From positions 70,098,371 through 70,162,370 of the forward strand of contig CM048842.1 of the NCBI GenBank assembly GCA_026545765.1: 64,000 nt of DNA, given 5' to 3'. The number at the start of each line of letters is the position of its first letter. Within the stretch, counting starts at the first letter, position 1. Source of the DNA: Plantago major. Lineage: Eukaryota; Streptophyta; Magnoliopsida; Lamiales; Plantaginaceae. The translations under genes were made by a program, and so were the position numbers. Under the pieces are notes generated by a model that was not told the origin of the DNA, ran no database searches, and saw nothing but the letters and a program-made list of their open reading frames with translations. This document shows positions 48,498 through 59,692 of this stretch, piece after piece.

Positions 48498-50484
48498 ACC
48501 CCTGATAAAATTATGAAATAAATTGGCACAGAGTTGATTCTGTGTTTCCCATTCTTATGTAATACCAAATTTATTCATGACAATTCCAATGTCACGGATC
48601 CAATTATGGCATTGCTTCAGCACTGATGTCTAGAACATCGAATTAAAAACTCTCTACAGCTAGCATAACAAGGTACGTACTAGTCTTGACAAAGTAGTAA
48701 ACACTTTAACTAAGCAAATACACTGATGGAAGAACACTTACAGAGATCCCCATCACATTGATCGCATTGATACAGAGAGAATTTCCCAACCGTGTTTAGC
48801 TGCCCGAGCACGGGAAACATTTCATCACATGACCTGTGTTCACTCAAAAAATTAATGGCCATAATCAAGTAAACATAGGACCTGTAAGCTCTAGTCATGG
48901 TGGATGTAACTTCCACCTCTTGACATTCCTCCCTTGTGCTGCCGAACAAATCGTTCATTTCAATTCGTCTTCCTTCTTGATTATATTCATTTCCTTATCT
49001 TTAAGCCACCCTTGTGCTCGCCGAAGGTTATAAATCGAAACTATGGCATTTCTTACATAATGAACCATAAGTACGTACCAGAAATACAGAGTACAAGCTT
49101 ATAAATCCCACTCTCTAGCTCCTGTTAATTTTTCATCACAGTGGCTAATAAACTGTGACACTGGAAATGCACCACATCTACAAGAGGGAGGTCTCCCTTC
49201 CTACTAAAAACGCTTGGAAGGCCAGAATATAAACAGAAGAGTTCAAGCCTAACAAGTGCTGTATCTATTCAACATCACTGCAAAGATTAACCATCTTATG
49301 GATTTAACACTCATGTAAATCCGTAAATCAACATTATTATTCTAAGCCTAATGACTAGTGAGAGTCCCAACTACTCACAACTAGTTGGTAGCACACAAAT
49401 TTTTTTTCCAAAAACATCAATAAATTGCTCGATTGATATAATGTTCAATGCCATTGACATCAATGATAAAACAATGAAGCCAAGCATATGAACATGTTCT
49501 CACTCCAGGCCCTAGAGGCCAATGTACCACCCATAACTGTTTTCAAAGTCCCAAGAGAAACGACTGAACCGAATTGATTAACCATCCCACCACTGCAGAC
49601 ACGTGTAAAAATCTGATTAACAACAAAAACAGGTTTTTTATCCAAATGCATATCATGACTATTTTCAATGTATTTCACTTATCACAAAGAACTTAGAATT
49701 TTTTTGCCATAGTTTTGACCGGACAGTTTTAATTTACTGTATTATGAGAATGTCTCCATATCTCATGCATGCCTTAATTATAAATTAAACTGGAAAAGAG
49801 ACTGAACTACTAAGCTGGTTCAATTCTAATATTATACCAAAACAATAGAAGTGCTGAGGCTCTCCTTATCAAAATTAACTCACAGATTATATGGCAGCTA
49901 ATATTCATAAGCTAGTTGCAAACTGATCGCTGCAACAAAGCCATAAGCTGATTTTAATGGAGAGGTGTCAAGATAAATTAGCCTATAAACTAGCTAATTT
50001 GCTAAATATGGAATACTAATACAAATCGGCTTTTTTTTTTTTTTTTTTAATAAATTACCTAAGATAACTTATTGATCATCTACACGTAACAGGTTTATCA
50101 TAGTTAAATGTTCAAATAAGCTCACTTAGCTTACAATCTAGCCGATAAACTCATGCTAAATGCCCAGTCAGTGTTGTTACAACTTATAACCACAATAAAG
50201 TCTTCAGGCACAACAGAAAATATGGGATAGTTCTGAAGTTACTGTTTCCTCCAACTTACTTCAGTTAATTACTTATGAGACTAATGAAGTTATGATACAT
50301 GTTATACTCGCATTAACTCTGTTCAATTAATAACTCGAAAACTTCAATATAACAGAACTCTGAATAAATGTCAGAATTTAATGACATCCCCTATTTATCT
50401 TGTATGAATAGACCTCAGAGAAAAGGAGGAAAACCGGAGACACAAAGCTAAGGAAAGAAGGAAAAGAAAAACATTCGAAACACC
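48498..50484. other. B-type spacer 1
   Basis: About 2 kb. It contains a GPRP 3'-end-like fragment (48690-48950, listed), a poly-T tract at ~50032-50049, and the promoter of copy 6 with GAATAAATGTCA (~50362) and a weak TATA-like TATGAATAG (~50402). Confidence 0.55.
48690..48950 (-). pseudogene. Duplicated 3' end of the GPRP gene (fragment 1)
   Basis: Aligns by eye with 55580-55900, the 3' flank and last codons of the intact GPRP gene. Shared words include ACTTCCACCTCTTGACATTC / ACTTCCACTTCTTAAACATTC and CCTCCCTTGTGCT-CCGAAC, the antisense of the [15 protein letters not shown] tail. Only the terminal ~12 codons plus the 3' UTR are present. Confidence 0.7.
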
Positions 50485-51012
50485 ATGGCTTATTTCCAGA
50501 ATACAATGTCACTTGCATTGATCTCCATCATTTTTGTCCTGGCAACATCACTTCCATATTCATGGGCTCAGCAAGACCTATGCACTGATAACTATAGGCC
50601 GCAGCAATGTAGACAGATCGTAAAAGACAATAACGATGGGTTCAGCGGCGACAGTACAAAGGCAGCATACACCGCCATCGACTTGGCAAGAGGAAAAGCT
50701 AACGGAATCCTAGACCTACTCAACCAGCTGCAAAGCTGGTCTACAGATGAAGACTTAAAAAACAAGTATCAAACGTGTGTCAATAACTATAATGATGCCA
50801 TTAGGGACATTGACCAAGCCAGGTGGTCACTGGATTCGAATGACTTGATCTCTGATCAGCTTCATACTGTCCTAGATGACTTTGAAGAGTGCAGACATAA
50901 CTTTGATCAGGGTGAAAATGACCCCGCGCATATTTTGGATAGGAACCACGAGTTCTTCGTGTATGCACAGCTTGCTAAGGCTGCTGGTGAGAAGGTTGAC
51001 AATAAAAACTAG
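50485..51012 (+). CDS. PMEI/invertase-inhibitor-type secreted protein, copy 6 (B)
   Basis: A single exon of 175 aa, intact. Signal peptide MAYFQNTMSLALISIIFVLA to ~SWA, then the domain directly (QQDLCTDNYRPQQC, YQTCVNNYNDAI, DFEECRHNF). The usual K in CRHKF is N, and QSWSTDED replaces QSGSTDDD. It has exactly four cysteines after the signal peptide, the classic PMEI-domain set. Its TATA region is degenerate compared with the other copies, so expression may differ. Confidence 0.88.
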   Translation: MAYFQNTMSLALISIIFVLATSLPYSWAQQDLCTDNYRPQQCRQIVKDNNDGFSGDSTKAAYTAIDLARGKANGILDLLNQLQSWSTDEDLKNKYQTCVNNYNDAIRDIDQARWSLDSNDLISDQLHTVLDDFEECRHNFDQGENDPAHILDRNHEFFVYAQLAKAAGEKVDNKN

Positions 51013-51184
51013 ACCCCTGATAAATTTATAAATTTGGGCACCGAGTAAATTCTTGTTGCCATTATTTATTACTATGTAATACCAATTTTTTCGTCACGAT
51101 TCCAATATTCTAGATCCAATATGACAATGCTTCAGCTTTAAGCACTAAAATACTGAATTTAACCATGCCAATATACTGATATAA

Positions 51185-51530
51185 AAAGACTTACAGAGAT
51201 CCCCAAACACATTGATCCAGTGAAGATCCGCAACCGCGCTAGCTGCCAGAGGCCAAGGGAACGTTTCTCACACATTACCTACATTCACTCGAAAATGGCC
51301 TGAAAATGAACATAAGACTTCTAGCTGCCCTAGTGACTGCTAGAACTTCATAGTTATCATCACATAGACACCAACTATAGAGTTTAGTAAACTCGAAAAT
51401 GGCCTGAAAAAACATAAGACTTCTAGCTGCCCTAGTGACTGCTAGAACTTCATAGTTATCATCACATAGTCACCAACTATAGAGTTCAGTAAATACTCTG
51501 TACATGCCGCACTTGCGCTTGCCGAAATTT
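51185..51530 (-). pseudogene. Duplicated 3' flank of the GPRP gene (fragment 2)
   Basis: Words ACAGAGATCCCCAAACACATTGAT, CTACATTCACTCGAAAATGGCC and CAGTAAAT...CTTGCGCTTGCCGAA match the GPRP 3' region in order. The coding tail is reduced to a few codons. It is interrupted by the 104-bp tandem duplication. Confidence 0.6.
51288..51495. repeat. 104-bp tandem duplication
   Basis: Two nearly identical units start at 51288 and 51392 (CTCGAAAATGGCCTGAAAA) and run through CATAGTTATCATCACATAG. Confidence 0.85.
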
Positions 51531-52653
51531 ATAAAACAAAAACTATGACATTTCTGTAGCATGTTGAATCATAACTCTACCAATATTAAAATCTTATATA
51601 CCCTACTCCCTCTTATTAACATTTGGCATTTGGACGTACACTACTCAAGTACTTATCTTTGATCAAATCTGCACACAATCTAGCTGTCTTCTCAAATTCG
51701 ACAAGGATGATATAACCAAAAGTACACTGTTGTAATAACTGATAAGATCTACATAAGTGATCCCCAACACAGTTGATCTAAAGAAGATTCTTGACCGCCC
51801 TAGCAACAGAATGCAGAGAGCGAGGGAGCGTTTAAGATTAACTCTTACACAGAAAATACTTCAGTAGACGAGAACTGATAGACTCTATGAGGCTGAAAAT
51901 GCACCGAATAGCTTGAAACACTATTGAATATCTCCCTTCCTACGTTCACTCGAGAAATGCCAGAAAACTAACAAAAGACAGCCTGGTGAGCGCTGGAAGC
52001 ACTGCTACTATTCAACGTCACAGAAAATATTAAATATATATACTATCTTAAGGAGTTAACACTGAGGATGTCAAAAGTATGGAGCTCATTTTCCAAAAGA
52101 AAAGGAGTTTCATTTCCATGCATATTACACCAATTTAAGTTCACCTCATATAGATCAAAAATGAAGTATACTGCATCATAGTTTAAACGATGAACTAGCT
52201 ACTACTGGTAACCAAAGATTGCACATTGCCTTAGTGTCCAAATTATAAGTAACAATCAAGTGGCTGTAACTAGTTTCATATTGCAAGAGATCACACTTGA
52301 TGGTCCCAATCAATTTTCTTGTCTTCACTTATTCATCCAAGTACTATGTCTCCGTTTAAAAGAACTAGCTACCAAGATAGATTGTCGATGATTATTAATT
52401 AACTAGTTGAGAGCTGATAAACTAGCTGATTAGGTAGCTAGAACCAAGTCAAACATATAAGTCTTGGTGCACACAACAGAAAAATGAGATAGAAATGAAG
52501 TTACCATTTGCTGTAACCTACTTCAGTTACTTACATATGACACTAATGAAGCATATAACACATTAACTCTCTTAAATTCATAACTTAAAAACTTTAATGT
52601 AACACCAATGTGAATAAATGTCAATATTCAGCCATGTCCCTACTATCATGTAC

Positions 52654-52661
52654 TATAAAAG
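52654..52661 (+). promoter_or_regulatory. TATA box of inhibitor copy 7
   Basis: TATAAAAG, 80 bp before the start codon, after GAATAAATGTCA (~52612). Confidence 0.7.
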
Positions 52662-52733
52662 TGGACCACTTGCTTGGATAAGGAAGCACACCAAAGACAC
52701 CAAGATAAAGAGGAAAAGAACACTGTAAACAAA

Positions 52734-53261
52734 ATGGCTTATATCCAGAAGACAATGTCACTTTCATTGCTCTCCCTCATTTGTATCCTAGCATCGTCAC
52801 TTCCATATTCATCGGCTCAGCATGACCTATGCATTGATAACTATAGGCCGCAGCAATGTTGGCAGATCGTAAAAAATAATCAGGATGGTTTCAGCGGCGA
52901 CAGTACAAAGGCTGCATATACTGCCATCGACTTGGCAAGAGGAAAAGCTACCGAAATCCTAGGCCTACTCAACCAGCTTCAGAACGATTCTACTGATGAT
53001 GACTTGAAAGGCAAGTTTCAAACTTGTGTCAATAACTATAATGATGCCATTCGCGACATTGACCAAGCCAGGAGTTTATTGGATTCAAATAAGTCCATCC
53101 CGGATCAGCTCCACACTGTCCTAGATGACTTTGAAGAATGCAGACACAAGTTTGATCAGGGTGAAAATGACCCTGCTCACATTTTGGATAGGAACCATGA
53201 ATTCTTCGTGTATGCACAACTTGCTAAGGCTTCTGGCAACAAGGTTGACAATAGAAACTAG
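52734..53261 (+). CDS. PMEI/invertase-inhibitor-type secreted protein, copy 7 (B)
   Basis: A single exon of 175 aa, intact. The start at 52734 (MAYIQKTMSLSLL) matches the sister copies. The open frame extends upstream but has no ATG there. Signal peptide to ~SSA, then HDLCIDNYRPQQC, a potential N-glycosylation site in QNDSTDDD, FQTCVNNYNDAI and DFEECRHKF. It ends NKVDNRN, close to copy 6. The four-Cys set is complete. Inferred apoplastic inhibitor. Confidence 0.88.
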   Translation: MAYIQKTMSLSLLSLICILASSLPYSSAQHDLCIDNYRPQQCWQIVKNNQDGFSGDSTKAAYTAIDLARGKATEILGLLNQLQNDSTDDDLKGKFQTCVNNYNDAIRDIDQARSLLDSNKSIPDQLHTVLDDFEECRHKFDQGENDPAHILDRNHEFFVYAQLAKASGNKVDNRN

Positions 53262-53482
53262 ACCCAAACAGACTTATAATAAATTTTGGCACTGGCCTCT
53301 GAGTAATTAAATTCTTGTTTGCCATTCTGTATAATGCAATACCAATTTATTTCCTGACAACTTCAATTTATAGATCCAACTATGGGTATTGCTCCAGTTC
53401 TCTAGCATACTGCATTAAAAAGTCCGGCCACAGTTACATAATAACTAACAAGTAAGACATTAGTTTTGACAAATTAGTAAAC

Positions 53483-53585
53483 AACAGTTTAACCAAGTAA
53501 ATACACTAATGCAAAAGACTAACAGAGATCCCCAACAGTTTAACCAAGTAAATACACTAATGCAAAAGACTAACAGAGATTCCCA
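53483..53585. repeat. 51-bp tandem duplication
   Basis: The unit AACAGTTTAACCAAGTAAAT...AACAGAGATCCCC occurs twice, starting at 53483 and 53534. Confidence 0.85.
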
Positions 53586-53820
53586 ACAACATTGATCTTA
53601 CATAAGATTCCCCAACTGCATTAGCTGCCACCAGTCAGAGACCGAGGAAGCGTATCACAAATTACCTACATTCACTTGAAAATGGCCAGAAACTAAACAT
53701 ACGACCTCTAGCTGCCGTAGTGGCTGCTATTACTTTTTACTTCATAACATCAAATATGAAATCAACCATATAGTTAAGTGAACAATATAGTAAATGGTGC
53801 ACTTGTGCTTGCTGGAAGTC
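53500..53820 (-). pseudogene. Duplicated 3' flank of the GPRP gene (fragment 3)
   Basis: ACAGAGATTCCCAACAACATTGAT, TACATTCACTTGAAAATGGCCAG, CTCTAGCTGCCGTAGTGGCTGC and AGTAAAT...CTTGTGCTTGC correspond in order to the 3' region of the intact GPRP gene (55640-55915). Confidence 0.6.
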
Positions 53821-54790
53821 AAAACAGTACTATGACATTTCCGTAGCATGCTGATTACTGAATCATAAGTCTATCAGTACTATAATATTATACTAACCTA
53901 TTCCCTCCCATTAATTTTCCATCACATAGCGATATTTCATATTTGCATACTTCTACCTTTGGTTCAAATTTGCATATAATCTACTACTGTTGTAAAATTC
54001 AACATGGAACCATTTAACCAAGCAAAGTACACGTATGTAATGTAATAACATTTACAAAAGTGATCCCCAAGGACCCCAGTGCGTTAATCTACAGAAGATC
54101 CTGTCAAACCTAGCAACAGAATGTGAGAAGCAGGGGAGTGTTCACCAATTTTTTTTAAACAAGTGCGTAATTTAGAATGGGAGAGAGGGAGTCTACAGTA
54201 TGTGATGATAATTATAAAAAAAAGGGGAAGTTTTGAGGCTTATAATTAGCTAGCCATCAGCACAATGATATTGTTAATATTATCAAGGCAACCCAAAATA
54301 CAAAAAAGTACTCTCTTAGCAATAACAATATTAGCCTTTTAATTTGATGTCCCTATCGAGTCAAGTTAATATACTGATTATAATTAGCATTTGAATTCTA
54401 TGCTCAATTTAAGATGTTAAGTTGAAGCTAGTCATAGAATTGGATCAGTTGATGCATTTCCTCATGCCAAGTCGATGGTCAGTCAGTTGACCAGCTAGGC
54501 ATCTACGAAACAGGCTTATTGTAGTCGGATAAACTTATCTAGCTTATAAATAGTTGATAAGCTCGTGCTAAGAAGTAAACAGGTCTCAGTATCAGCGTTG
54601 TTACGACAACAATAAAGTTACACAACAGAAAAATGAGATAGAAATGATGTCACTGCTTGCTGTAACTTCAGTTAATTACTTCCGAATCTAATGAAACATT
54701 AACTCTCTTCAATTAATAACTCAAAAACTTAAATGCGACGCGGACCTGAATTAAATGTCAATCTCAGACATTTCCTGATCTATCGAGTAC

Positions 54791-54798
54791 TATAAAAG
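54791..54798 (+). promoter_or_regulatory. TATA box of inhibitor copy 8
   Basis: TATAAAAG, 83 bp before the start codon, after an AATTAAATGTCA variant of the shared upstream word (~54752). Confidence 0.65.
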
Positions 54799-54873
54799 TA
54801 AACGACTTGTTTGGTGAAGGAAGCACACCGAAGAAACACATATAAAGAGGAAAAGAAGCACAGAGGAAACGAA

Positions 54874-55391
54874 ATGGCTTATATCCACAAGACAATGTCA
54901 ATTGCATTGCTCTCCTCCGTTTTAATCCTAGCATCATCGCTTCCATATTCATGGGCTCAGCGTGACCTATGCACCGATAACTATAGGCCGCAGCAATGTT
55001 GGCAGATTGTAACGATGGTTTCAGCGGCGACAGTACAAAGACCGTGTATACTGCCATCGACTTGGCAAGAGGAAAAGCTACAGAAATCCTAGACCTACTC
55101 AACCAGCTGCAAAGCGGTTCCACTGATGACGACTTGAAAAACAAGTATCAAACTTGCGTCAATAACTACAATGACGCCGTTGGTGACATTGACCAAGCCA
55201 GGAGTTCATTGGATTCTAACAACCCCATCACTGATCAGCTCCACACTGTCATAGAGGACTTCGAAGAATGCAGACATGCATTCGATCAGGGTGAAAACGA
55301 CCCGGCTCACATTTTGGACCGGAACCACGAGTTCTTTGTGTATGCACAGCTTGCTAAGGCTGCAGGTGAGCAGCTTGAGAAAATTAACTAA
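54874..55391 (+). pseudogene. PMEI/invertase-inhibitor-type gene, copy 8 (B), 10-bp deletion
   Basis: It begins MAYIHKTMSIALLSSVLILA and reads correctly through RDLCTDNYRPQQCWQIV. Then, compared with copy 6, ten bases are missing (GTAAAAGACAATAACGATGG reads GTAACGATGG, near 55010), which shifts the frame. The normal frame resumes at NDGFSGDSTKTVYTAIDLAR and is open, with YQTCVNNYNDAV and DFEECRHAF, to 55391 (EQLEKIN). As it stands the product is ~72 aa without the domain. The otherwise open second part suggests a recent loss, or an assembly error worth checking. Confidence 0.82.
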
Positions 55392-55853
55392 CTAGACCCC
55401 TATAAACTGAATAAATGTTGTAAGGCATTGAGTAAATTCTTATTGGCCATTGATTATTGTGTAAATCCAATACATTTCCTAACAATTTCTTAGGCTGTAT
55501 ATCCAACTATGGCATTGCTATAGCTGGTATGATTATATTAAAATTATTGAGAAACAAGTAAGGGTTTATACTTTATATAGTATTGACAAGGTAGACAATG
55601 GTTTAACCAAGCATATACACCGATGCAACAAAGACTTCAATAAATCCTCAACACACTGATCTACAGAAGATTCCTCGACAGCGTTAGCACAAAATGCTAC
55701 AGGCCCGGGAATGTTTATCACACATCACACCTAAGTTCGCTCGAAATTGGCCAGAAAGTAAACAAGATAACTCTAGCCCTAGTGGCTTCTAAATATACTT
55801 TCAGAAAATCATAAAAGAGATCAACTATCGAGTGGATTAAACAGTGCAGTAAA
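55392..55853. other. Convergent 3' region of copy 8 and the GPRP gene
   Basis: Holds the 3' UTRs of both genes. It is the source-like sequence that recurs in the B-type spacers. Confidence 0.6.
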
Positions 55854-56854
55854 TCACTTCCACTTCTTAAACATTCCTCCCTTGTGCTTACCGAACATGC
55901 CTCCTTTGTGCTTGCCAAACTTGCCTCTCTTATGTTTGCCAAACATACCTCCTTTGTGCTTGCCAAACTTCCCATGCTTAAACTTGCCATGGCCGTAATG
56001 ACCAGCACCATGACCATAGTGACCAGCACCGTGAGCCATGTGTCCAGCACCCATGGCAGCAGCTGCTGCTGCCGCAGCCCCACCAATCATTCCTGCTATA
56101 CCACCACCGGATCCTCCTGCAGAAGGCAGAAGACTCAGTTTTACAGCATGAGATTACACAAGGGAAGGAATTGACATTGAAGATCTTAGGCTTTCACATA
56201 TGGAAGAATGAAAGAAATCTAATAGATATCGCGAAGGAAACGAATACAGAGCTACATTTACTACTAAGATTGTCATTAGTCACTCAAGCCTTATATCTCA
56301 ACACTGAGAAAGGCTCCACAGTATCGAAGAACTAGATCCACGAACGCAAATTTCATACCGACACTGCTAAAGGACACAAATAGTACTCAATCACACCGCA
56401 CACATTAAACAGAGGGGTGCAACTGTTAGCTGGATTATACGTAAGCTATTGGTACTCGCGTCAACTATCATCTTTTAATAACTAGCTAAAACAACTTTCT
56501 AAAACTCCAAAACAATGGCACATACAAAATATCCAAAGAGAACAAATGAATGACATCGTCAAACACGGTTCAAAGACAAAGATCTACAATGAGACTACCT
56601 GCATGATGGCCATGTTGGCCAGGATAACCTGCTGGGGGATACCCTTGTGGAGGATACCCCTGTGGGGGGTATCCACCTTGTGGGGGATATCCACCATGTT
56701 GAGGATACCCTGCAGGCGGATATCCTTGCGGAGGGTAACCAGGTGGTCCCGGCGGGTACTGGCCAGGAGGATAGCCTTGCTGAGGATAGTGTCCGTGATG
56801 ACCGAAAATCCCTCTGTCATCATGATGATTGTCCTTGTCCTTCCCACCTCCCAT
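55854..56854 (-). CDS. Glycine/proline-rich protein (GPRP / XYPPX-repeat family)
   Basis: Two exons, 56854-56599 and 56116-55854, join in phase 1 (intron 482 bp) to give 172 aa. The start is the ATG of [13 protein letters not shown]. An upstream in-frame TTG gives no earlier ATG. The layout is typical of plant GPRPs: a charged start, a Pro-rich zone of [10 protein letters not shown] repeats (~25-80), a Gly/Ala-rich hydrophobic block ([19 protein letters not shown], ~88-107), then HGAGHYGHG and [15 protein letters not shown]-type His/Gly/Lys repeats ending FKKWK. The family is widespread and its biochemical role is unclear; stress-related or membrane-linked scaffolding has been suggested. From memory, At4g19200 beside RLI2 is the Arabidopsis counterpart. 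A good acceptor TATGTTGCAG lies in the 5' leader (minus strand, ~56890), so a 5'-UTR intron is likely. Confidence 0.9.
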
Positions 56855-57500
56855 TTTCTTCAAACAAACTCAATCAATATCTCAAACTGCAACATACAGT
56901 CCATACATACTCCATGAGCATTATGCCATGAACAGAGTAAATTACTTCACACACATTCAAGAAAATTTTAGGCCAACAACACTAATCACTACCCCCCAAA
57001 TTTCGCATATTGATCCATAAACAAACACTAATTCTTACTACTGCACCACCCATTGTCGTAATGGGCACCATGGAAACCTCCCAATTTAACTCACAGCAAG
57101 CAAGATTCCGAAATAAACGTGCAGAGTGGTATTATTAGTCCTATATGACTAGCTCAAGTTTAGTAAAAATGGAAACTTTTAAATCGAGATAACCAAAATT
57201 CCCAAATTGCACAGACAGACATTGAAACCAAGTACGTCCAATGACAGAATAACAGCAGATCAGCAATTGAAGAGAGAAGATTGGATTTTTATCTGATAAA
57301 AACATTAGTAACAACATATACGTACATTGAAAACCGTAACAGAGCAGAAAGATCAAAATTCGATATGAAATTGTAGTGATGATGCAGTGCCTGAGTGTTT
57401 ATAAAGGAAAGAGTAAGGAATGATGGGTTCACCTTGAAAAGCTCCAGAAAGTCGCGTGATAATGAGCAAAATAATAATAGCAGTGGATATGATTCACAGG

Positions 57501-57512
57501 TATATATATAAA
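57501..57512 (-). promoter_or_regulatory. Likely TATA box of the GPRP gene
   Basis: TATATATATAAA on the plus strand (minus: TTTATATATATA) about 650 bp upstream of the ATG. This is consistent with a leader containing an intron whose donor may be CAAG/GTGAAC near 57431. Confidence 0.45.
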
Positions 57513-59692
57513 TAGAAAGAAGAACAAGTGTTGCTGATCCTTGATTGCTATGAAAATGAAATTATCCATTGCTCTTTTGACGTGTTAATGAACTTGCATT
57601 TTGCAATCAACACGTGTAGTGTACCTACATTTCTTCATTTCTTGCAACCTGGTTCTAAGTGTTTCGTTTTCACATCAGTATAACTTCAGAGCCTAAAATA
57701 TGACGTCAAGTCGTCAACCTGGAAGCATTTGAATTTACATGATAGAAATCCGATTGAACTTACCACCATGGCTCTATTTATCCAAACTACTACTTCGTAA
57801 GATAGCTGATAATCTATTCGATTGTTATAAAATGTTTAGTAAAATAATTAGTTGATCAGCTAGCATATTTGTCAAATACGTAATCCGTCCAGACTTAACT
57901 TTTCATTTGACTTTTTTCTTTGTCAACAGTCAACACCGTTCAACTTTGAGTTTGATTTAATCACATATAACACCTCTAATGGATTTTTGAAAGATATATA
58001 ATGGAAATTTAAAATGTATATTTAATAATATAAATTTTTAAAAAAAATTACCAACATTATTTATAAGTAATTTGCAGACGAAATTTGTAAGAGTTGACCA
58101 GAAAAAGTCAAATGAGAAATTGAGTCTGCAACGGGGGAGTATATGTAAAAACGAATCAAGTAGCTTATTTTTTTTATAAGCTTCATCGACAAGCTTATGA
58201 TGAATGATCAGTTAGACGTTAAGGAAACAAGGTTAATTTAAAAATAAATTTATCGAGCAGATAAGTTAATTCTAAATAGAACTTACTGTCAACCTGGATG
58301 TGGAGATAGAGGTGTCCGGATAATTCCTTCTAAAATTGAAATTCGCATGTTGCCATCTTCGCACTTGTTAAACTTCATCATGACATAAAATTTCACTATA
58401 TCAAATGCAAAAATTGTTGGCCAAAATTCAAGTATTTGTAGTTCGGATTTATAAATATTGTTTTCCCATATTTTACAAATTTCTAGTTAGTTCGGGTGAA
58501 TTTATTTCTTTTCTCTATCCACCCCTAATCATGTCTCCTAATGAAATTCATATAGTGATTATTTCATAGTCGAACTTCTTAACGAGTAACCTCATAAACT
58601 TGCCCCGGTCAAGGTCCACGTCAATGTATCAAAGAAATGGAATCATAAATCAGCCGAAGGGCAACTACTATGAGTCTACGATTAGATCCTGGTCATACCC
58701 GTGGACTCCCTAGGCATAACCCAAGTAAGCTGTAAGCCACACATATGGGACCATAGTGTTTCAGTCTTCTAGGGGAAGTGGGGGCAAAACTAGAATCGAA
58801 AAACTCTGCATGAGAAGGCCACACACAAACAAACAAATCTATGAACTTTGGAGCACAGCCGGGCCGAAAAATGTGAGGCCCCATGCAAATTTTTAAAAAT
58901 TGGTCCCGAACGATAATACGATACAAAATAAAAATATAAATTTCATATGCGATAAAATATGCATATGTCAAACAAAATTTCAAATACAATATTAGTATTA
59001 TCGTTCGGAACCATTCCGGGAACCTTTCTTCAAACATGACAAATAGATGAGACAGTAGTTAAGTCTTAGTTTGTCGGAAACCTTTTAAGGTTGGAGCATT
59101 TTCGGGGAACCTTTCTTGATAATATATAATACTATAAGTCAGTGTTAAATCAATTATTCTTTTAACTTGTTTAACTAGGATGATAACTTCCTCACATTTA
59201 TTATCACATTCATCAAATTAAACAATCAACAATCAATAATAATTAATACAATTGATCAAACTCGTTAAACTGACATCTCAAATTCTTTAATATATATGCT
59301 TGAGACTGTAATCTATTTAGAGGAATTTAAGTTATTACCGTATTAATGATCATGACCCCATATAGAAAATAACTCTGTTTCTAAATTGGAAAAGCAGTTA
59401 TAAATTTTTTTCCCATATACTACATGAGTTGGTCCTGGGCCGGGGCCCTTGAGAAAATGGGGCCCCATGCGGCCTTGAGCAAACTCCTGGCCTTGGGCCG
59501 GGCCTGCTTTGGAGATTACTCATGTTCGCAAAAAAGAGTGCTAATGGCTTTGCTTCATTTATTCACAATTGATCTTTGTACGGGAAGTTCGGTTTTCGTA
59601 ACTTGTTTTAGTGATTGGCCTATTCCCCTACGAAGAAAGGGATCATTGCTTCAGAGAATACACCCTGAGGACATTTAATTTTCTCACACTGT
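57513..59692. other. Intergenic spacer with repeat debris
   Basis: No gene recognised. It includes a hairpin (58902-59012) and two GC-rich direct-repeat words GGGCC...GAGGCCCCATGC (~58860-58886) and GGGCCC...GGGGCCCCATGC (~59446-59470), probably ends of decayed DNA elements. Confidence 0.45.
58902..59012. repeat. Inverted repeat with 18-bp arms
   Basis: GGTCCCGAACGATAATAC (58902-58919) pairs with GTATTATCGTTCGGAACC (58995-59012), with one mismatch and a ~75-nt AT-rich loop. The outer sequence does not continue the stem. Confidence 0.8.

Larger units (their letters stand above)
51013..52653. other. B-type spacer 2
   Basis: Contains GPRP 3'-flank-like sequence at ~51185-51530 and a second, weaker match at ~51755-51985, plus a 104-bp local tandem duplication (51288-51495). 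No gene. Confidence 0.5.
53262..54790. other. B-type spacer 3
   Basis: Contains a 51-bp tandem duplication (53483-53585), a GPRP 3'-flank-like fragment (~53500-53820), a second weaker piece near 54060-54155 (TGATCCCCAAGGACCCC, ATCTACAGAAGATCC), and the promoter of copy 8. No gene. Confidence 0.5.

Noticed and set aside
52674-52733. 20-residue N-terminal extension of inhibitor copy 7
   Set aside because: It begins at a TTG, right after the TATA box, and would bury the signal peptide. The sister copies start at the equivalent of 52734.
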